From NCBI GenBank assembly GCA_022457155.1, contig JAJGOT010001101.1:1-64000 (forward strand): DNA of 64,000 nucleotides, read 5' to 3'. Positions 35,854-44,657 of this stretch are shown one piece after another. Made by a program: the position numbers and the translations under genes. Below the pieces are notes generated by a model. It was not told the DNA's origin and searched no databases. It saw nothing but the letters and a program-made list of their open reading frames with translations. This stretch comes from Cladopsammia gracilis. Taxonomy: Eukaryota > Cnidaria > Anthozoa > Scleractinia > Dendrophylliidae. Positions within the stretch are counted from its first letter, which is position 1. The number at the start of each line of letters is the position of its first letter.

Positions 35854-36400
35854 TTTCTTTCCAATGACATTTTTTGAAGATTGTTTGAATTATTTTTTCT
35901 TGTTCCTCCCGTCTTGATGGGAGAATAAGCAGTTTGAAATCATCTTCATTTGGATTGAAACCGTTCTTCTTCAACAGGGCAAAGAGAACTTGATGGCAAT
36001 TGAGAAACTTTTTTCTGCTGAGATGAAGGTCATCATATGCCAGTGAAAAATATTTAAAGTCGTCAATGAGGAATTTTTCCAGGTGTTCATAGTCATTGCC
36101 GTCGTGGTCTGTTATGTGATTAAAAATTGAGTGATCGTTGCCATGGACTTTTTTCCATTTGGAAGCTTTGACGAAATCCCTGACTTTTTTTCTTGTGATT
36201 TCGTCACGGGGAATTTGGGAGAGAATCTGTTCTTGATAAAATTCGAGATCTTTGAGTGGAATTTGATTTTTCCCCTGATTTTTGCGGATGATATTTTTGA
36301 AATGTTCCAGTCTGGGATTTTTGGGAGAATGGCATGTTGTATATTTTTCTTGAATAATTTCAGGAGTGAAATCGATTTCTTCTTCTTCGGAATCAGACAT
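35843..36400 (-). CDS. Possible VLTF3 (A2L)-like late transcription factor, 185 aa
   Basis: ATG at 36400 (MSDSEEEEIDFTPEIIQEKY), stop at 35843. The central part is charged and helical (NQIPLKDLEFYQEQILSQIP, EITRKKVRDFVKASKWKKVH). The C-terminus has RKKFLNCHQVLFALLKKNGF, FKLLILPSRREEQEKIIQTI and FKKCHW. The pattern 'F-L-x-x-x-x-V-L-x-x-L-L ... L-x-x-L-x-S-R-E-x' is what I associate with the C-terminal part of poxvirus VLTF3-like proteins, which in large DNA viruses direct late transcription. The N-terminal zinc ribbon of that family is not clear here (only one CHSP). So the call is tentative. Intact. Confidence 0.4.
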   Translation of the reverse strand: MSDSEEEEIDFTPEIIQEKYTTCHSPKNPRLEHFKNIIRKNQGKNQIPLKDLEFYQEQILSQIPRDEITRKKVRDFVKASKWKKVHGNDHSIFNHITDHDGNDYEHLEKFLIDDFKYFSLAYDDLHLSRKKFLNCHQVLFALLKKNGFNPNEDDFKLLILPSRREEQEKIIQTIFKKCHWKENGS

Positions 36401-36418
36401 TTTCTTTCCAGGAGAGAA

Positions 36419-36847
36419 TTTTTCCTCCAGGGAATAGTAGATGAGAATCGCCGATACCGGTGGAATCCGAGGCCACCTTAATTCAAACGTATTCGAAATT
36501 GACGAAAAACATGTTCAACATGTTGCAATTGGTGAAACATGTTGCAATTGGTGAAATTGTGGGGAATTGAAGGGAACAATGGGAAGTGGAACTTGGAAAT
36601 GTTTGTGGAGATTTAAGGGGATGTGAAACGTGGAGGATTGAGGGGATGTGAGAGACTGGAAGTTGTGTAGGAAATCCTGGGAAAAAGTTAGAAGTGAAAC
36701 GTGTGGATTTTTGGGGGTGATGTTACGTGAGAAATGAGGAGAAGGAAGTTGAGAATGTTGTGCTGGATTGAAGAGAAAAATCAATGATTTTTACGTTAAA
36801 ATTAACGTGGCCGAGGATTGCACCGGTATCGGCGATTCTCATCTACT
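36419..36847. repeat. Right TIR of the inner Polinton
   Basis: Reverse complement of 18002-18411 with small differences. It has a 19-bp tandem duplication (ACATGTTGCAATTGGTGAA, about 36514-36551), which explains the extra 19 bp. The inner side has AGTAGATGAGAATCGCCGAT and the outer end CTCATCTACT. Confidence 0.97.
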
Positions 36848-36853
36848 AGAAGG
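36848..36853. repeat. Right target-site duplication (AGAAGG)
   Basis: Matches 17996-18001 exactly. Together these prove the insertion event. Confidence 0.97.
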
Positions 36854-37375
36854 TTCAGGGGGCAACTCTTCTGGCTTCTTTTTGAAGTCGATGTGTTTTG
36901 TAGTGATCAAAACAGCATTGGCCAAGGCCAAGCCTCGCTCACAACGCAGTGCAATGTTTCCTCCAAGAGTTGACAGTTCATGGTTAATCATGTAGTCATT
37001 TTTTAGTTCTTTCTGCAGTGCCTCCACATCGTCAATCTTAACAACCATGCCGACGCCTTTGGTTACGAGCATTATAACGCTGTCAATCAGAGAGTCGGTC
37101 GTCTTGTTGCCGACATAGGCTTCATACCTTTTGTAGTACGTTTCAACCTGTTTATCCGTCAGGCGCTTCACCTGCTCGTGTGTGAGCTGGGCACCGATGG
37201 CCTCTTTTGATTTGCCGGTTGAAACAAGGACTGCCAGTTTCTCGCGTTGAGCTTGAGTGTCATTACCCGTTAAGACTTCAGGAATCGCTGAGGGCACAGA
37301 GCTATCAGGGGCTATCTCTAGCTGCTGCATGATTTCATTCATCAAGGCCTCGTCTTCTGGGAGGTTTGTTGCCAT
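36848..37375 (-). pseudogene. Conserved Polinton protein, split by the inner Polinton (5' part)
   Basis: ATG at 37375 (MATNLPEDEALMNEIMQQLE), preceded on the minus strand by ATATACGCA. The protein is helical: LTHEQVKRLTDKQVETYYKR, VMLVTKGVGMVVKIDDVEAL-like segments with one hydrophobic stretch, and RCERGLALANAVLITTKHID. It reaches the target duplication at the codons for PEELPPEP and continues at 17927-18001 on the other side of the inner element. Before insertion it had about 200 codons. I recall a similar gene next to the ATPase in vertebrate and invertebrate Polintons. Function unknown. Confidence 0.7.
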
Positions 37376-37393
37376 TGCGTATATGTTATGTAT

Positions 37394-37633
37394 TTATTTT
37401 TCAATTATTCTCTTGATGTCAGGCAAAAGACTTTCAACCTCACGTATAAGCGCCGTCATGGTGTCTGGGCATACAGTGAGTTTCAAAGGATAGCGGCTGA
37501 GAAGCATGAGGCGCAGATCGTCCGCGTCAGCGGCTTTGATTATCTGTATTTGCATCTCCTCCGCATGATTCTGCAATTCACCCAGAAGCTGTGAAAAGAC
37601 CGTGAGCTTGTGGATGCTGGTTGAGGTGTTCAT
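37394..37633 (-). CDS. Hypothetical protein, 79 aa
   Basis: ATG at 37633, preceded on the minus strand by ACATATATATAGG. The sequence MNTSTSIHKLTVFSQLLGEL and EMQIQIIKAADADDLRLML suggests a helical bundle with a short strand (YPLKLTVCPD). It lies between the split gene and the ATPase, all on the minus strand. The frame is intact. No function known. Confidence 0.45.
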   Translation of the reverse strand: MNTSTSIHKLTVFSQLLGELQNHAEEMQIQIIKAADADDLRLMLLSRYPLKLTVCPDTMTALIREVESLLPDIKRIIEK

Positions 37634-37655
37634 GGTTCAGCCTATATATATGTTT

Positions 37656-38255
37656 TCACATTTTCACTTCAATCCCATATGGGTGCCGTAGAGAGAAGAC
37701 TAGGTGAGAAAACTTGTGCCCCTTTAATTTTGCAATCAACTCTTTGTACTCTTGTTGTTCAAGCTCACCGGCATAGTCATCAAAGATGGCCTTCGTTGTT
37801 TTGCTTGATGGGGTGTAAAAAAGCACAATCGCTGCAACGTTTTCCCTAAAGGGTTTCGCAATGCTGGTTAACTGTTGGGTTAACACCCACACCGACAAGC
37901 CGCTGTGGCGAGCACTGAAGCCTAGTTTCACAAGTTGACTCGTGCGACCTTTCACATCCTTCGAAGCAGCACAGTCATCGAGCACAAAGAGCGTGTTTGT
38001 CCCGTCGAAGTAATAACTGGCTAAAGTTAACCATGCTTCAATCTCATGCTGCTGACAGTTTATCACGAAAATGCGTGGCTCCTTGTCTACGAAGCCATTA
38101 TATGTCTTGTTGTGGACAAATGTTGGGCAGAAGAGAACAATATAGTCAAACTTGCCCCTGAAGGTACCGCGCAGCTGATTCAGAGGATATTGTGTTTTGC
38201 CAGAGTTAGTCGGCCCGATAATTAGTGCATTGAATGGCAGCTATATTGGGTCCAT
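37656..38255 (-). pseudogene. FtsK/HerA-type packaging ATPase, outer element
   Basis: A start ATG at 38255 is followed at codon 5 by an in-frame TAG (38241-38243), then the same frame gives FNALIIGPTNSGKTQYPL with Walker A (38195-38230), YIVLFCPTFVHNKTYNG, TLFVLDDCAASKDVKG with Walker B (37975-38005), GLSVWVLTQQLTSIA with the sensor Gln, and a stop at 37656. Size (about 200 aa) and motifs fit the Polinton ATPase. The stop is near the N-terminus, and no other ATG before the Walker A exists, so this gene is probably dead, unless the true start is elsewhere. Confidence 0.85.
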
Positions 38256-38272
38256 TCTCTATATACGTGTGT

Positions 38273-39523
38273 TTAATACTGAACAGCCTGCAGCTGCCTG
38301 TCCATGATGTTCATCTGTGAGTCGCTGATGATGTATATGTGGCAGTGCACGTTTCCCGAGCCGGAGGTTGTCCTTTCGATCTCAACATGTACGCCGTCCT
38401 TTGGGTTGACGAGGCGTTGACCGTTGCCATGTAGGGTTGTAACAGCCATTGATCTAAGGTCGATAAGGAGGCCGAACTTGTTGCCTGTGAGATATTTGGT
38501 TAGATTCATGTTGGGCCTGCCATCACCCCTCTTTTTGAAGAGGCGACTGACCTCACGCCACATGTCGGTCCCGTTAATGCCTTCGTTGTAAATCCTGTTG
38601 GGGGAGCCGTTTATGGTGACATTAACTTTGGTTATGTCTGGGTTGAAGTATTTTTCTGAGTCCCTGGCTCCTGCTGTGTAGGGTTCGATGAATAGCAGTA
38701 GGATGGCTTTCAGTGACCTGCGCTGCGGGTTCACCCTGAGATTCAGCCGTGCGTCTGAACCCTTCGAGAAGGGGAATCCTTCCTCTCGCATGATATGGTC
38801 GTAGGCAAACTCCTTTCCGCTAGAGTATACACTTGCTGCCTCGTCAGCCAGCTGCTTACTTCGGATTGTCTCGTACTCAAGCTGGATATTTGTCAACTTG
38901 TAGACAAGCTTGCTTGTATCCGAACCCTTGACAACTTGAGTAGCCTGGGCGAGCGTAATCTCGAATATCAAATCGTTGTAGAGTGCTTGTGGGTACATTA
39001 CACCGTGGTCTGTTATAATCTGGCGGTCAAGGTTGATGCGATATTTGTTTTTGTAAATGGTCTCCAGCTTGTTTTCCGCATCCACGCCAAAGGTCTTCTT
39101 GTCGCCGGCACTAGAGCGAATCTTGCTCAAGTCTACACTCTGGATGCCCTCGGGGAGCATGTTGTCTCTCTTATCAACAGAAAGGAAAAGGTCCTCAAAG
39201 ATTTTGTAAATATCGTACCCAACGGTGTCCTGGACAGTGGTGGCGGCAAACTTGACAACGAGCCTGTCAACTAGTGCTCTGGAGACATTTTGTACAAGAT
39301 AGTTGTTTGCGTGGCCGCCGGCAAGGTCGATGTTAAAGAGCAAGGCAAGCGAGCCCGACACGATAACCTCATGTTCGTTGAGCTTGGGCACCGAAACGTA
39401 CAGGGTCTCGCCGGGCTTGGCTGTAGAGCGCTCAAATGTGATGCGCTTTACGGTGCGCTCTGCTTTCATAGCACCAATAATCTTCTCGGCGTTCGTTGGG
39501 AGGAGGTTTGGTTGCACGGCCAT
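38273..39523 (-). CDS. Major capsid protein (double jelly-roll), outer element, 416 aa
   Basis: ATG at 39523 (MAVQPNLLPTNAEKIIGAMK), stop at 38273, intact. The text ETLYVSVPKLNEHEVIVSGS, NYLVQNVSRALVDRLVVKF, TVGYDIYKIFEDLFLSVDKR, DRQIITDHGVMYPQALYNDL and YKLTNIQLEYETIRSKQL is what I associate with Polinton major capsid proteins of the vertebrate/fish-type lineage. The second half has RRSLKAILLLFIEPYTAGAR and FGLLIDLRSMAVTTLHGNGQ. It would form the icosahedral shell. It is one of only two virion genes of this element without lesions (the other is the penton-like gene at 42766). Confidence 0.88.
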   Translation of the reverse strand: MAVQPNLLPTNAEKIIGAMKAERTVKRITFERSTAKPGETLYVSVPKLNEHEVIVSGSLALLFNIDLAGGHANNYLVQNVSRALVDRLVVKFAATTVQDTVGYDIYKIFEDLFLSVDKRDNMLPEGIQSVDLSKIRSSAGDKKTFGVDAENKLETIYKNKYRINLDRQIITDHGVMYPQALYNDLIFEITLAQATQVVKGSDTSKLVYKLTNIQLEYETIRSKQLADEAASVYSSGKEFAYDHIMREEGFPFSKGSDARLNLRVNPQRRSLKAILLLFIEPYTAGARDSEKYFNPDITKVNVTINGSPNRIYNEGINGTDMWREVSRLFKKRGDGRPNMNLTKYLTGNKFGLLIDLRSMAVTTLHGNGQRLVNPKDGVHVEIERTTSGSGNVHCHIYIISDSQMNIMDRQLQAVQY

Positions 39524-39561
39524 AGCCAGAGTAAATATATAAATTTATATTTATATACATC
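39524..39561. promoter_or_regulatory. Divergent TATA-rich promoter (major capsid / coiled-coil gene)
   Basis: 38 bases between two ATGs contain AAATATATAAATTTATATTT and TATATACATC. Both strands carry TATATA near the start codons, as expected for a shared late promoter. Confidence 0.7.
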
Positions 39562-40939
39562 ATGGCAGAAGGTGGATATGATATACCTGGCGAGAACGAA
39601 AACACCGGGCTTGACTGGGACATAGACATCGATGATGACGACGAAGAAGAAGTTGACACAACAACCCCCTTTCAACCAGGAGCTGCATCCACCCCATATC
39701 ATGGCGGTGAAGAGCATGAAATGCATACACTGCCTCGCGAACAGAGCGGATTTGCTCCTGAAGACATCCCTCTGCTTACTGACTTCACACATCCTGACGA
39801 AAGAGAAGGAATGGTTGCTGTAGCTAGGGAATTTATCAAAAGTCTCCGTCCGAGAGTGGATTTTCGCAGATTATTGCCTATTGGTTTCGGCAAAAAAAGC
39901 GGAAACGAAACAAAAATCGTTTCCTTTGGACCGAAGGGTAGTGAAACTCCCATTTTCAAACAAGATGGTGAGCTTCTTAAATCATTTACAGACAAGTTCA
40001 AAGGGGCTCTTGGCTCAAGCGCTGAAGAGATCGTCTCTGAAGACAATACAACTATAAGAGAAGAAAGACAAAGATTGAAGGAGGCGGAAAAACAACTAAA
40101 GGAGGCGGAAAGAATTGCTGTTGAACAACAAAAAGCAGCAAGTGAGGTTCAAGTCTCAGGGGAAGAATCGAAGACACTCAAGCGAGAATTGAAGCTCTGG
40201 AGCAGGAACACGGTTCAAACGTTGAGAGTCAAACCGAACTAGATCGGTTAAAACAACAAAAGAAAAATCTTCAAGGCGATCTTGAAAACCAAAAAAAAAA
40301 GAATTGGGCGCTATCCAAAAAATACAAAAACAACGAGACCAAGAGCAGGCAAAGGTTGACAAACTCAGAACACAACTTTCTACGAAAACAAGAGAAAGAA
40401 ATGCTGTCGAAGCAAGACTGAACTCCACCAAGCCGCTGGATGAGTTAAACGAACACGAGGCCGAGCTTGTACGACAAAACGAGGAAGACAGGCGCGTGAT
40501 AGAGGATGAGAACACTTCTCCCTCTGACAGAGAAGCTGCAGAAGCCCGGGTTGCTGAGCGAGAAGAAGAGCTGGGAAGACTAAGAACACAAGTTCAGGAA
40601 AGAGAAGAAGCCTTACCTCTTCGAGAGCGGGTCAAAAATATCTTCAAGAAATATGGCCGGACCCTTCAAGCGGTTGTTCTGGCTGCAGGTCTAGTCATAG
40701 GCGCTGTGACGATTGCTGCAATGAATGGTTTAAAGGCCGGCACCAAGGCTATTGGCAATGGGCTTAAAGAAATAGGAAATAAGGTTGCCTCCATCCTGCC
40801 AGGCTTGATCGGCTCGATCGTTAGCTTTATCTTCAAAGCGGCCGGTCAGGTTATCTCCTTCCTTGGCGAGCACGCCTGGCTGCTGATCCTTGCCGTTGTG
40901 GGCTTCATGATTGAAAGGATCACCAAGCGCAGAACATAA
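39562..40939 (+). pseudogene. Coiled-coil protein with C-terminal membrane region, frameshifted
   Basis: ATG at 39562 (MAEGGYDIPGENENTGLDWD), then an acidic stretch with DIDDDDEEEVD. Residues 140-360 are long charged heptads (EERQRLKEAEKQLKEAERIA, QEQAKVDKLRTQLSTKTRER). The frame breaks at about 40175 and in a poly-A run at about 40291-40300. The C-terminal third has KKYGRTLQAVVLAAGLVIGA, LPGLIGSIVSFIFKAAGQVI and HAWLLILAVVGFMIER, i.e. several hydrophobic segments, and ends with KRRT. It abuts the next gene tail-to-tail at 40939/40940. I recall such a gene in vertebrate-type Polintons. Perhaps a membrane-bound virion spike or fusion-type protein. Unproven. Confidence 0.65.
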
Positions 40940-42738
40940 TTATCTCATCCAGGCAACAAGGCCTGCTAAAGCAAGCGCACCCACACCAATGAGCGCCTTG
41001 TTTACGTGATGCGGCTCGATCTTAGTCTCTTGTAATGGTTCTGGTGTGGGGCCTGGTGTTGGTGTGGGGGCTGGTTGTGGTGTAAGTGTGACCTTTGGTT
41101 TTGGCGCGATGCCCTGTGCCTGTGTCGCCTGTTTGTGAATCGGGTTCGATGGGTGGCTGTTTGGTGGATTTATCTTTGTCGGCCCACCATCCATGGGGCG
41201 CAAGGATGCTTTTTTTGTGGCAAGATTTACATCATTGTTCACACCAAGCTTCATCCCTTGCGTTGCCTGCTTCAACTTGTTGTTATAACCCACCACGCTT
41301 TCAATGTTTATAACCATGCGTGATGGCAAAAGCCATGTCCCTGGAGCTACTGCAAAATCCAAGCGCACCTTTGCCCCGTCGATGGCTAGCTGATAGCGTT
41401 GAACACTCTTTGAAATGTCAGGTGTTCTGATAGCGTCTTCCATTAGGACGAGAAACTCATCCTGTGTTTCCTTAGCTCTCCCACCGCTGCCAAGAATGCT
41501 GCTGCGAACGTTAACCTGTGAGCCCAGAACGCAGTACACAAAGGCCTCGATCGACCGGTTCATACGAGACAAACCAACTTGTGTTAGCCCTTGTGAGGAG
41601 TTTGGCACAAAATGCTCAAACTGTCTGTCTGCACCATTGTCGTTGCGAATGAACTGCACAAGGGTTCCCTCACTGGCACTTCCACCTTCGTCACTGAATT
41701 TTGCATGGGCTCCTGGGTAGCTCATTCCGGTTGATATCATACCGCCCTTGGAAATGTAGATAAACACATTGCCTAGTCCTTGATTCGCGCCGAGTGTGAA
41801 ACGAGAATTACTGCTTGGATCAACACCGAACTCAGCACATATCCTGTTGTATGAAGCAATGTCGTAGTGATTATTTGTTTGGTTAAAGGTGGGGTCGCCT
41901 GGCAAAGCACTTATACTCTGAATACCCCCCATTTCAAACAATATTCGCCTTGTTGTGAAGTAAACATGGAAGAGATAAAAAGATCGGAGCTGTGGGGAAA
42001 GCTCTAGATAGCTGGAAGGTAATAATATCTTGCGAGAGACGCCTGAGCCTGTTGTTGCGCACCATAAGGCGAAGTTCAGCTGCTGTGGCCAGTAACTCAT
42101 ATTTGGTTTAGAAAGCCACCTTTTTGACTCTTTTCCAGTTGTGTGTTTGATTTGAGCCAGAGTGAAGATCTGTCTGAATTTTGTTGCAAACGATTCTGTT
42201 GGCGTCACATAGATCTTTTGCTCTTTGTTCAAGATATCGCCGATGCTTGCAACATTTTCAGAGAATGCGACCGCTGGGATTGATCTTGTAGGATTTTTGT
42301 TAATTGATAAAGGAATTGGAAAGCCACCGTCTTGTTGCACACCCAAAGCGTCTTTCATGGCTTGAGACCAATCCTTGCGGGGTATGTCTGAGGGCATAGC
42401 CCATGAGCCTGGCCCTCTATGAAAAGCACTGTTGCAGTGGCTTTATTATTTTCGTCGAAAGAAACTTCTGTTGTAAATCTTGACATATCGGCGTGCGGGA
42501 AACGCCTTTTGAAGTCTGAGATAGCCTTCGCTTTGGCCGCTGTAGAGAGTTTTGCAGCCTCCGGAGAACTCATCCAAGCCAGTTGCGGATTTACTGCAGG
42601 TTGTGTTGTTCTAGGATGTTGATAGAGGGGATTTTGGGGACGAGGAAAAAATGGGGGCGGGGGCCCGTAATCGTGACCGCCAATGTCCACGCCGAGATTT
42701 GAACCAGGATTAAAACCACCAGGGCGTCTGCCAAACAT
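40940..42738 (-). pseudogene. Large virion-type protein with Pro-rich stalk and TM anchor, frameshifted
   Basis: ATG at 42738 (MFGRRPGGFNPGSNLGVDIG), Pro-rich N-terminus, FTTEVSFDENNKATATVLF, then a one-base shift near 42400. It continues MPSDIPRKDWSQAMKDALGV, LNFALWCATTGSGVSRKILL, LRSFYLFHVYFTTRRILFEM and RICAEFGVDPSSNSRFTLGA. The last part is a Pro/Thr-rich stalk (PKPKVTLTPQPAPTPTPGPT) and a membrane helix (LIGVGALALAGLVAWMR). About 600 codons. The repeat-rich stalk and TM segment suggest a surface protein on the particle or membrane. The family is conserved in Polintons, function unknown. Confidence 0.65.
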
Positions 42739-42765
42739 GATTATATAAATATATTTATATACACA
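42739..42765. promoter_or_regulatory. Divergent TATA-rich promoter (virion protein / penton)
   Basis: 27 bases with TTATATAAATATATTTATAT between two ATGs. It is very similar to the promoter at 39524-39561, which suggests a shared recognition sequence. Confidence 0.7.
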
Positions 42766-43398
42766 ATGGTTGTGTTAACAATCGTCGCTCCTTCGAACCC
42801 CCACACCATCTACTTCGATCACCCTCTTCAGAAACCGAGCTATATTCGTCTCATCTCTTGTTCACTGTACAACTCGTGGGATAATTTGAAACAAAGAGGA
42901 GAGATAACACTGTTTAAAAATGGGGCCAGTAAAGAAGGAACCGTAATGAGACAGCTTCCAGGACATTACACTCTTGAATCTTTGGCAAAAGAACTAAGAA
43001 ACGTATACACTGGGCCCTATTCTGATTATAAACTAGCCATTGATACAAACTCACCACTAGGGCAGATGACCATTTTCAAAGAATACCCGGAAGAGGTAAA
43101 ACTAGACCGCGATCTGTCTGAACTACTCGGTATAAGTGCTAAATTGCTATGGCCAACAACATTCGTCAAGCGTTTAACATCGCCAAGCACTTACTTTATC
43201 CACTGCGATCTGGTTGATAAAGAACAAAACCTACTCAATGGTAAGCCTTTGACAGTCTTGGCTCGATTTGATCTTCGCGGAAAGCCTTTGCAAAAGGTTT
43301 TTTATGAATCAACACAGCAGAACCTATTGCGTGACGTCTCGTCTGGCGATTATGTATTGACTTCAATAACATGCCTCTTGAATTTGAACTTGAGATAA
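42766..43398 (+). CDS. Minor capsid (penton-like) protein, outer element, 210 aa
   Basis: ATG at 42766 (MVVLTIVAPSNPHTIYFDHP), stop at 43398, intact. KPSYIRLISCSLYNSWDNLK, GHYTLESLAKELRNVY, LDRDLSELLGISAKL and then YFIHCDLVDKEQNLLNGKPL and TVLARFDLRGKPLQKVFYE form the strand-rich body of a single jelly-roll capsid protein, as known for the Polinton penton. It would occupy capsid vertices. It is preceded by the TATA-rich divergent promoter and followed by another gene 25 bases later with its own TATATAC. Confidence 0.8.
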   Translation: MVVLTIVAPSNPHTIYFDHPLQKPSYIRLISCSLYNSWDNLKQRGEITLFKNGASKEGTVMRQLPGHYTLESLAKELRNVYTGPYSDYKLAIDTNSPLGQMTIFKEYPEEVKLDRDLSELLGISAKLLWPTTFVKRLTSPSTYFIHCDLVDKEQNLLNGKPLTVLARFDLRGKPLQKVFYESTQQNLLRDVSSGDYVLTSITCLLNLNLR

Positions 43399-43422
43399 AT
43401 TAAAATATATTATATACAAACC

Positions 43423-44097
43423 ATGAGCTCGGCTAACGTGTTGCCATCAGCTCCTGAATACAGCGAGACTCAATCACTTTACCCAGTCTTATCCAAAGGT
43501 GAAGACTTTAGACTCAAGAAAATCTCTGACTTGCAAAAGGAGCTTGAGTCGGAGGCTAATCATTACAGGCAAGTTGCTTAGAAATACAAGCGAGCACACA
43601 CCATTGTTCACGGAACCACAGTAAGTTTTGGTTTCATTTCTACAGGCTTGTCTTCAGCCACAATCGCCACAGCTCTGAGCGGAGTCGGGCTCGTCGCCAG
43701 CCCTGTTATTGCTGGTTTAGCCGCTATTTCAGGTTTTTCAGCGGCCGGCCTCACTATGCTTAGCAGGCGGCTCGATAAAAAAATCAGGAAACACGAAAAA
43801 ATCTACACACTCGCCTTTTCAAAACGAAACTCTGTCTGTGAACTGGTTTCAAAAGCTCTAACTGACAAGAGAGTCAGCGATTCAGAGTTCAAAATCATCT
43901 TGCGTGAGGTCGAAAGATATTATGAACTAAAGAACGAAATATGCTCTGGTGAAAGAAAGGCCACCAAAGTAAACAAACAAACTTAAACTCCAGATCTTGA
44001 AAAACTCAGAGGCGAGCTTCGCAAAGAAGTAAAAGAAGAATTTCAAAAAAAGATAAATTGTCTTACCGCTGTGTCCAAGTCAGATTTGGACGAGTAA
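43423..44097 (+). pseudogene. Membrane protein with glycine/alanine-rich helices, two stops
   Basis: ATG at 43423 (MSSANVLPSAPEYSETQSLY), preceded by TATATTATATAC. A short coiled coil follows (KISDLQKELESEANHYRQVA), then TAG at 43579, the same frame continues with TVSFGFISTGLSSATIATAL, SGVGLVASPVIAGLAAISGF, LSRRLDKKIRKHEKIYTLAF and SVCELVSKALTDKRVSDSEF, a TAA at 43984, and a tail to a final TAA at 44095. The two-helix hydrophobic centre resembles SLATT-like membrane proteins of Polintons. Two in-frame stops in one otherwise open frame show decay by substitution. Confidence 0.65.
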
Positions 44098-44657
44098 ACT
44101 CGGGTTTCTCGCTTTCTATAACAAAAGAACGCAATTGTGTGACAAAGCGTGACACATGACGTGACGTTGTGCGTGACTGTCACGCGTGACATTGCGTGAC
44201 ACATAACGAAAAGGGACAAAACCCTAGTCAGGGGGTGCTCTGGTGGCTGTTTCTGTTTGCCTAGCCTAGGCTAGGACTTTAACTCCTGACAGGGGAGTTG
44301 TCGTTTCCCATTTAGCCTCTGGGAGCGAGGGCGAGATCTCCTAGGAGATCTCTGTTTGAGCACACCCCCCCCTGTATCAGTTGGGCCGGAGCTGGTTCAC
44401 CAGGGGGTCACTAACTGACTCAGCAACCCCACTACCCCTGGTCTGAGACATCGCATTAGCCGTAAGCAGGATTCAGTGGCGGCCAACCACACCTCCCTGA
44501 GCTATACCGAATTACAGACTTAACATAATATGTGGTGCGAAAAGGTCTTTTATATTCGAGAAAGTTGTCGTGCTTTCACATGTGGTAACTCATAAAGAAC
44601 TACGCATGCGCAAATGATGTGTGATTAATTTAATAGTTGTAATTTCTACTTGTAAAC
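44098..44657. other. Structured noncoding region with GTGAC cluster and palindromes
   Basis: At 44138-44200 six GTGAC motifs occur, mostly spaced 10-13 bases (GCGTGACACATGACGTGACG and so on). At 44229-44240 and 44358-44374 the arms CAGGGGGTGCTC and GAGCACACCCCCCCCTG bracket about 117 bases. Inside lies a 20-bp perfect palindrome, GAGATCTCCTAGGAGATCTC (44333-44352), and CCTAGCCTAGGCTAGG (44260-44275). No coding frame was seen. It may be a regulatory or replication region of the outer Polinton. Confidence 0.65.

Larger units (their letters stand above)
18002..36847. mobile_element. Inner Polinton/Maverick element (18,846 bp)
   Basis: Complete element with TIRs of 410 and 429 bp, termini AGTAGATGAG...CTCATCTACT, and exact AGAAGG duplications. 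Gene order: PolB (-), two NUMOD1-like proteins and an SSB-like protein (+), membrane, fibre-like and ATPase genes (-), then nine plus-strand genes including penton-like, major capsid, protease, PLA2 and integrase, and finally two minus-strand genes with a VLTF3-like domain and an acidic protein. It belongs to a different lineage from the outer element, since its capsid and integrase proteins are unlike the outer ones. Several genes carry frameshifts or stops. Confidence 0.95.

Noticed and set aside
35547..35870. Minus-strand frame of 107 codons beginning MSLERKWILKK
   Set aside because: The alternative frame from ATG 35853 has typical coding composition (acidic, coiled coil), so this one is a shadow.
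44229..44520. rRNA, snRNA or tRNA gene in the outer Polinton gap
   Set aside because: I compared it with 5S, U1, U2, U5 and U6 features that I know and saw no match. Only the palindromes are certain.
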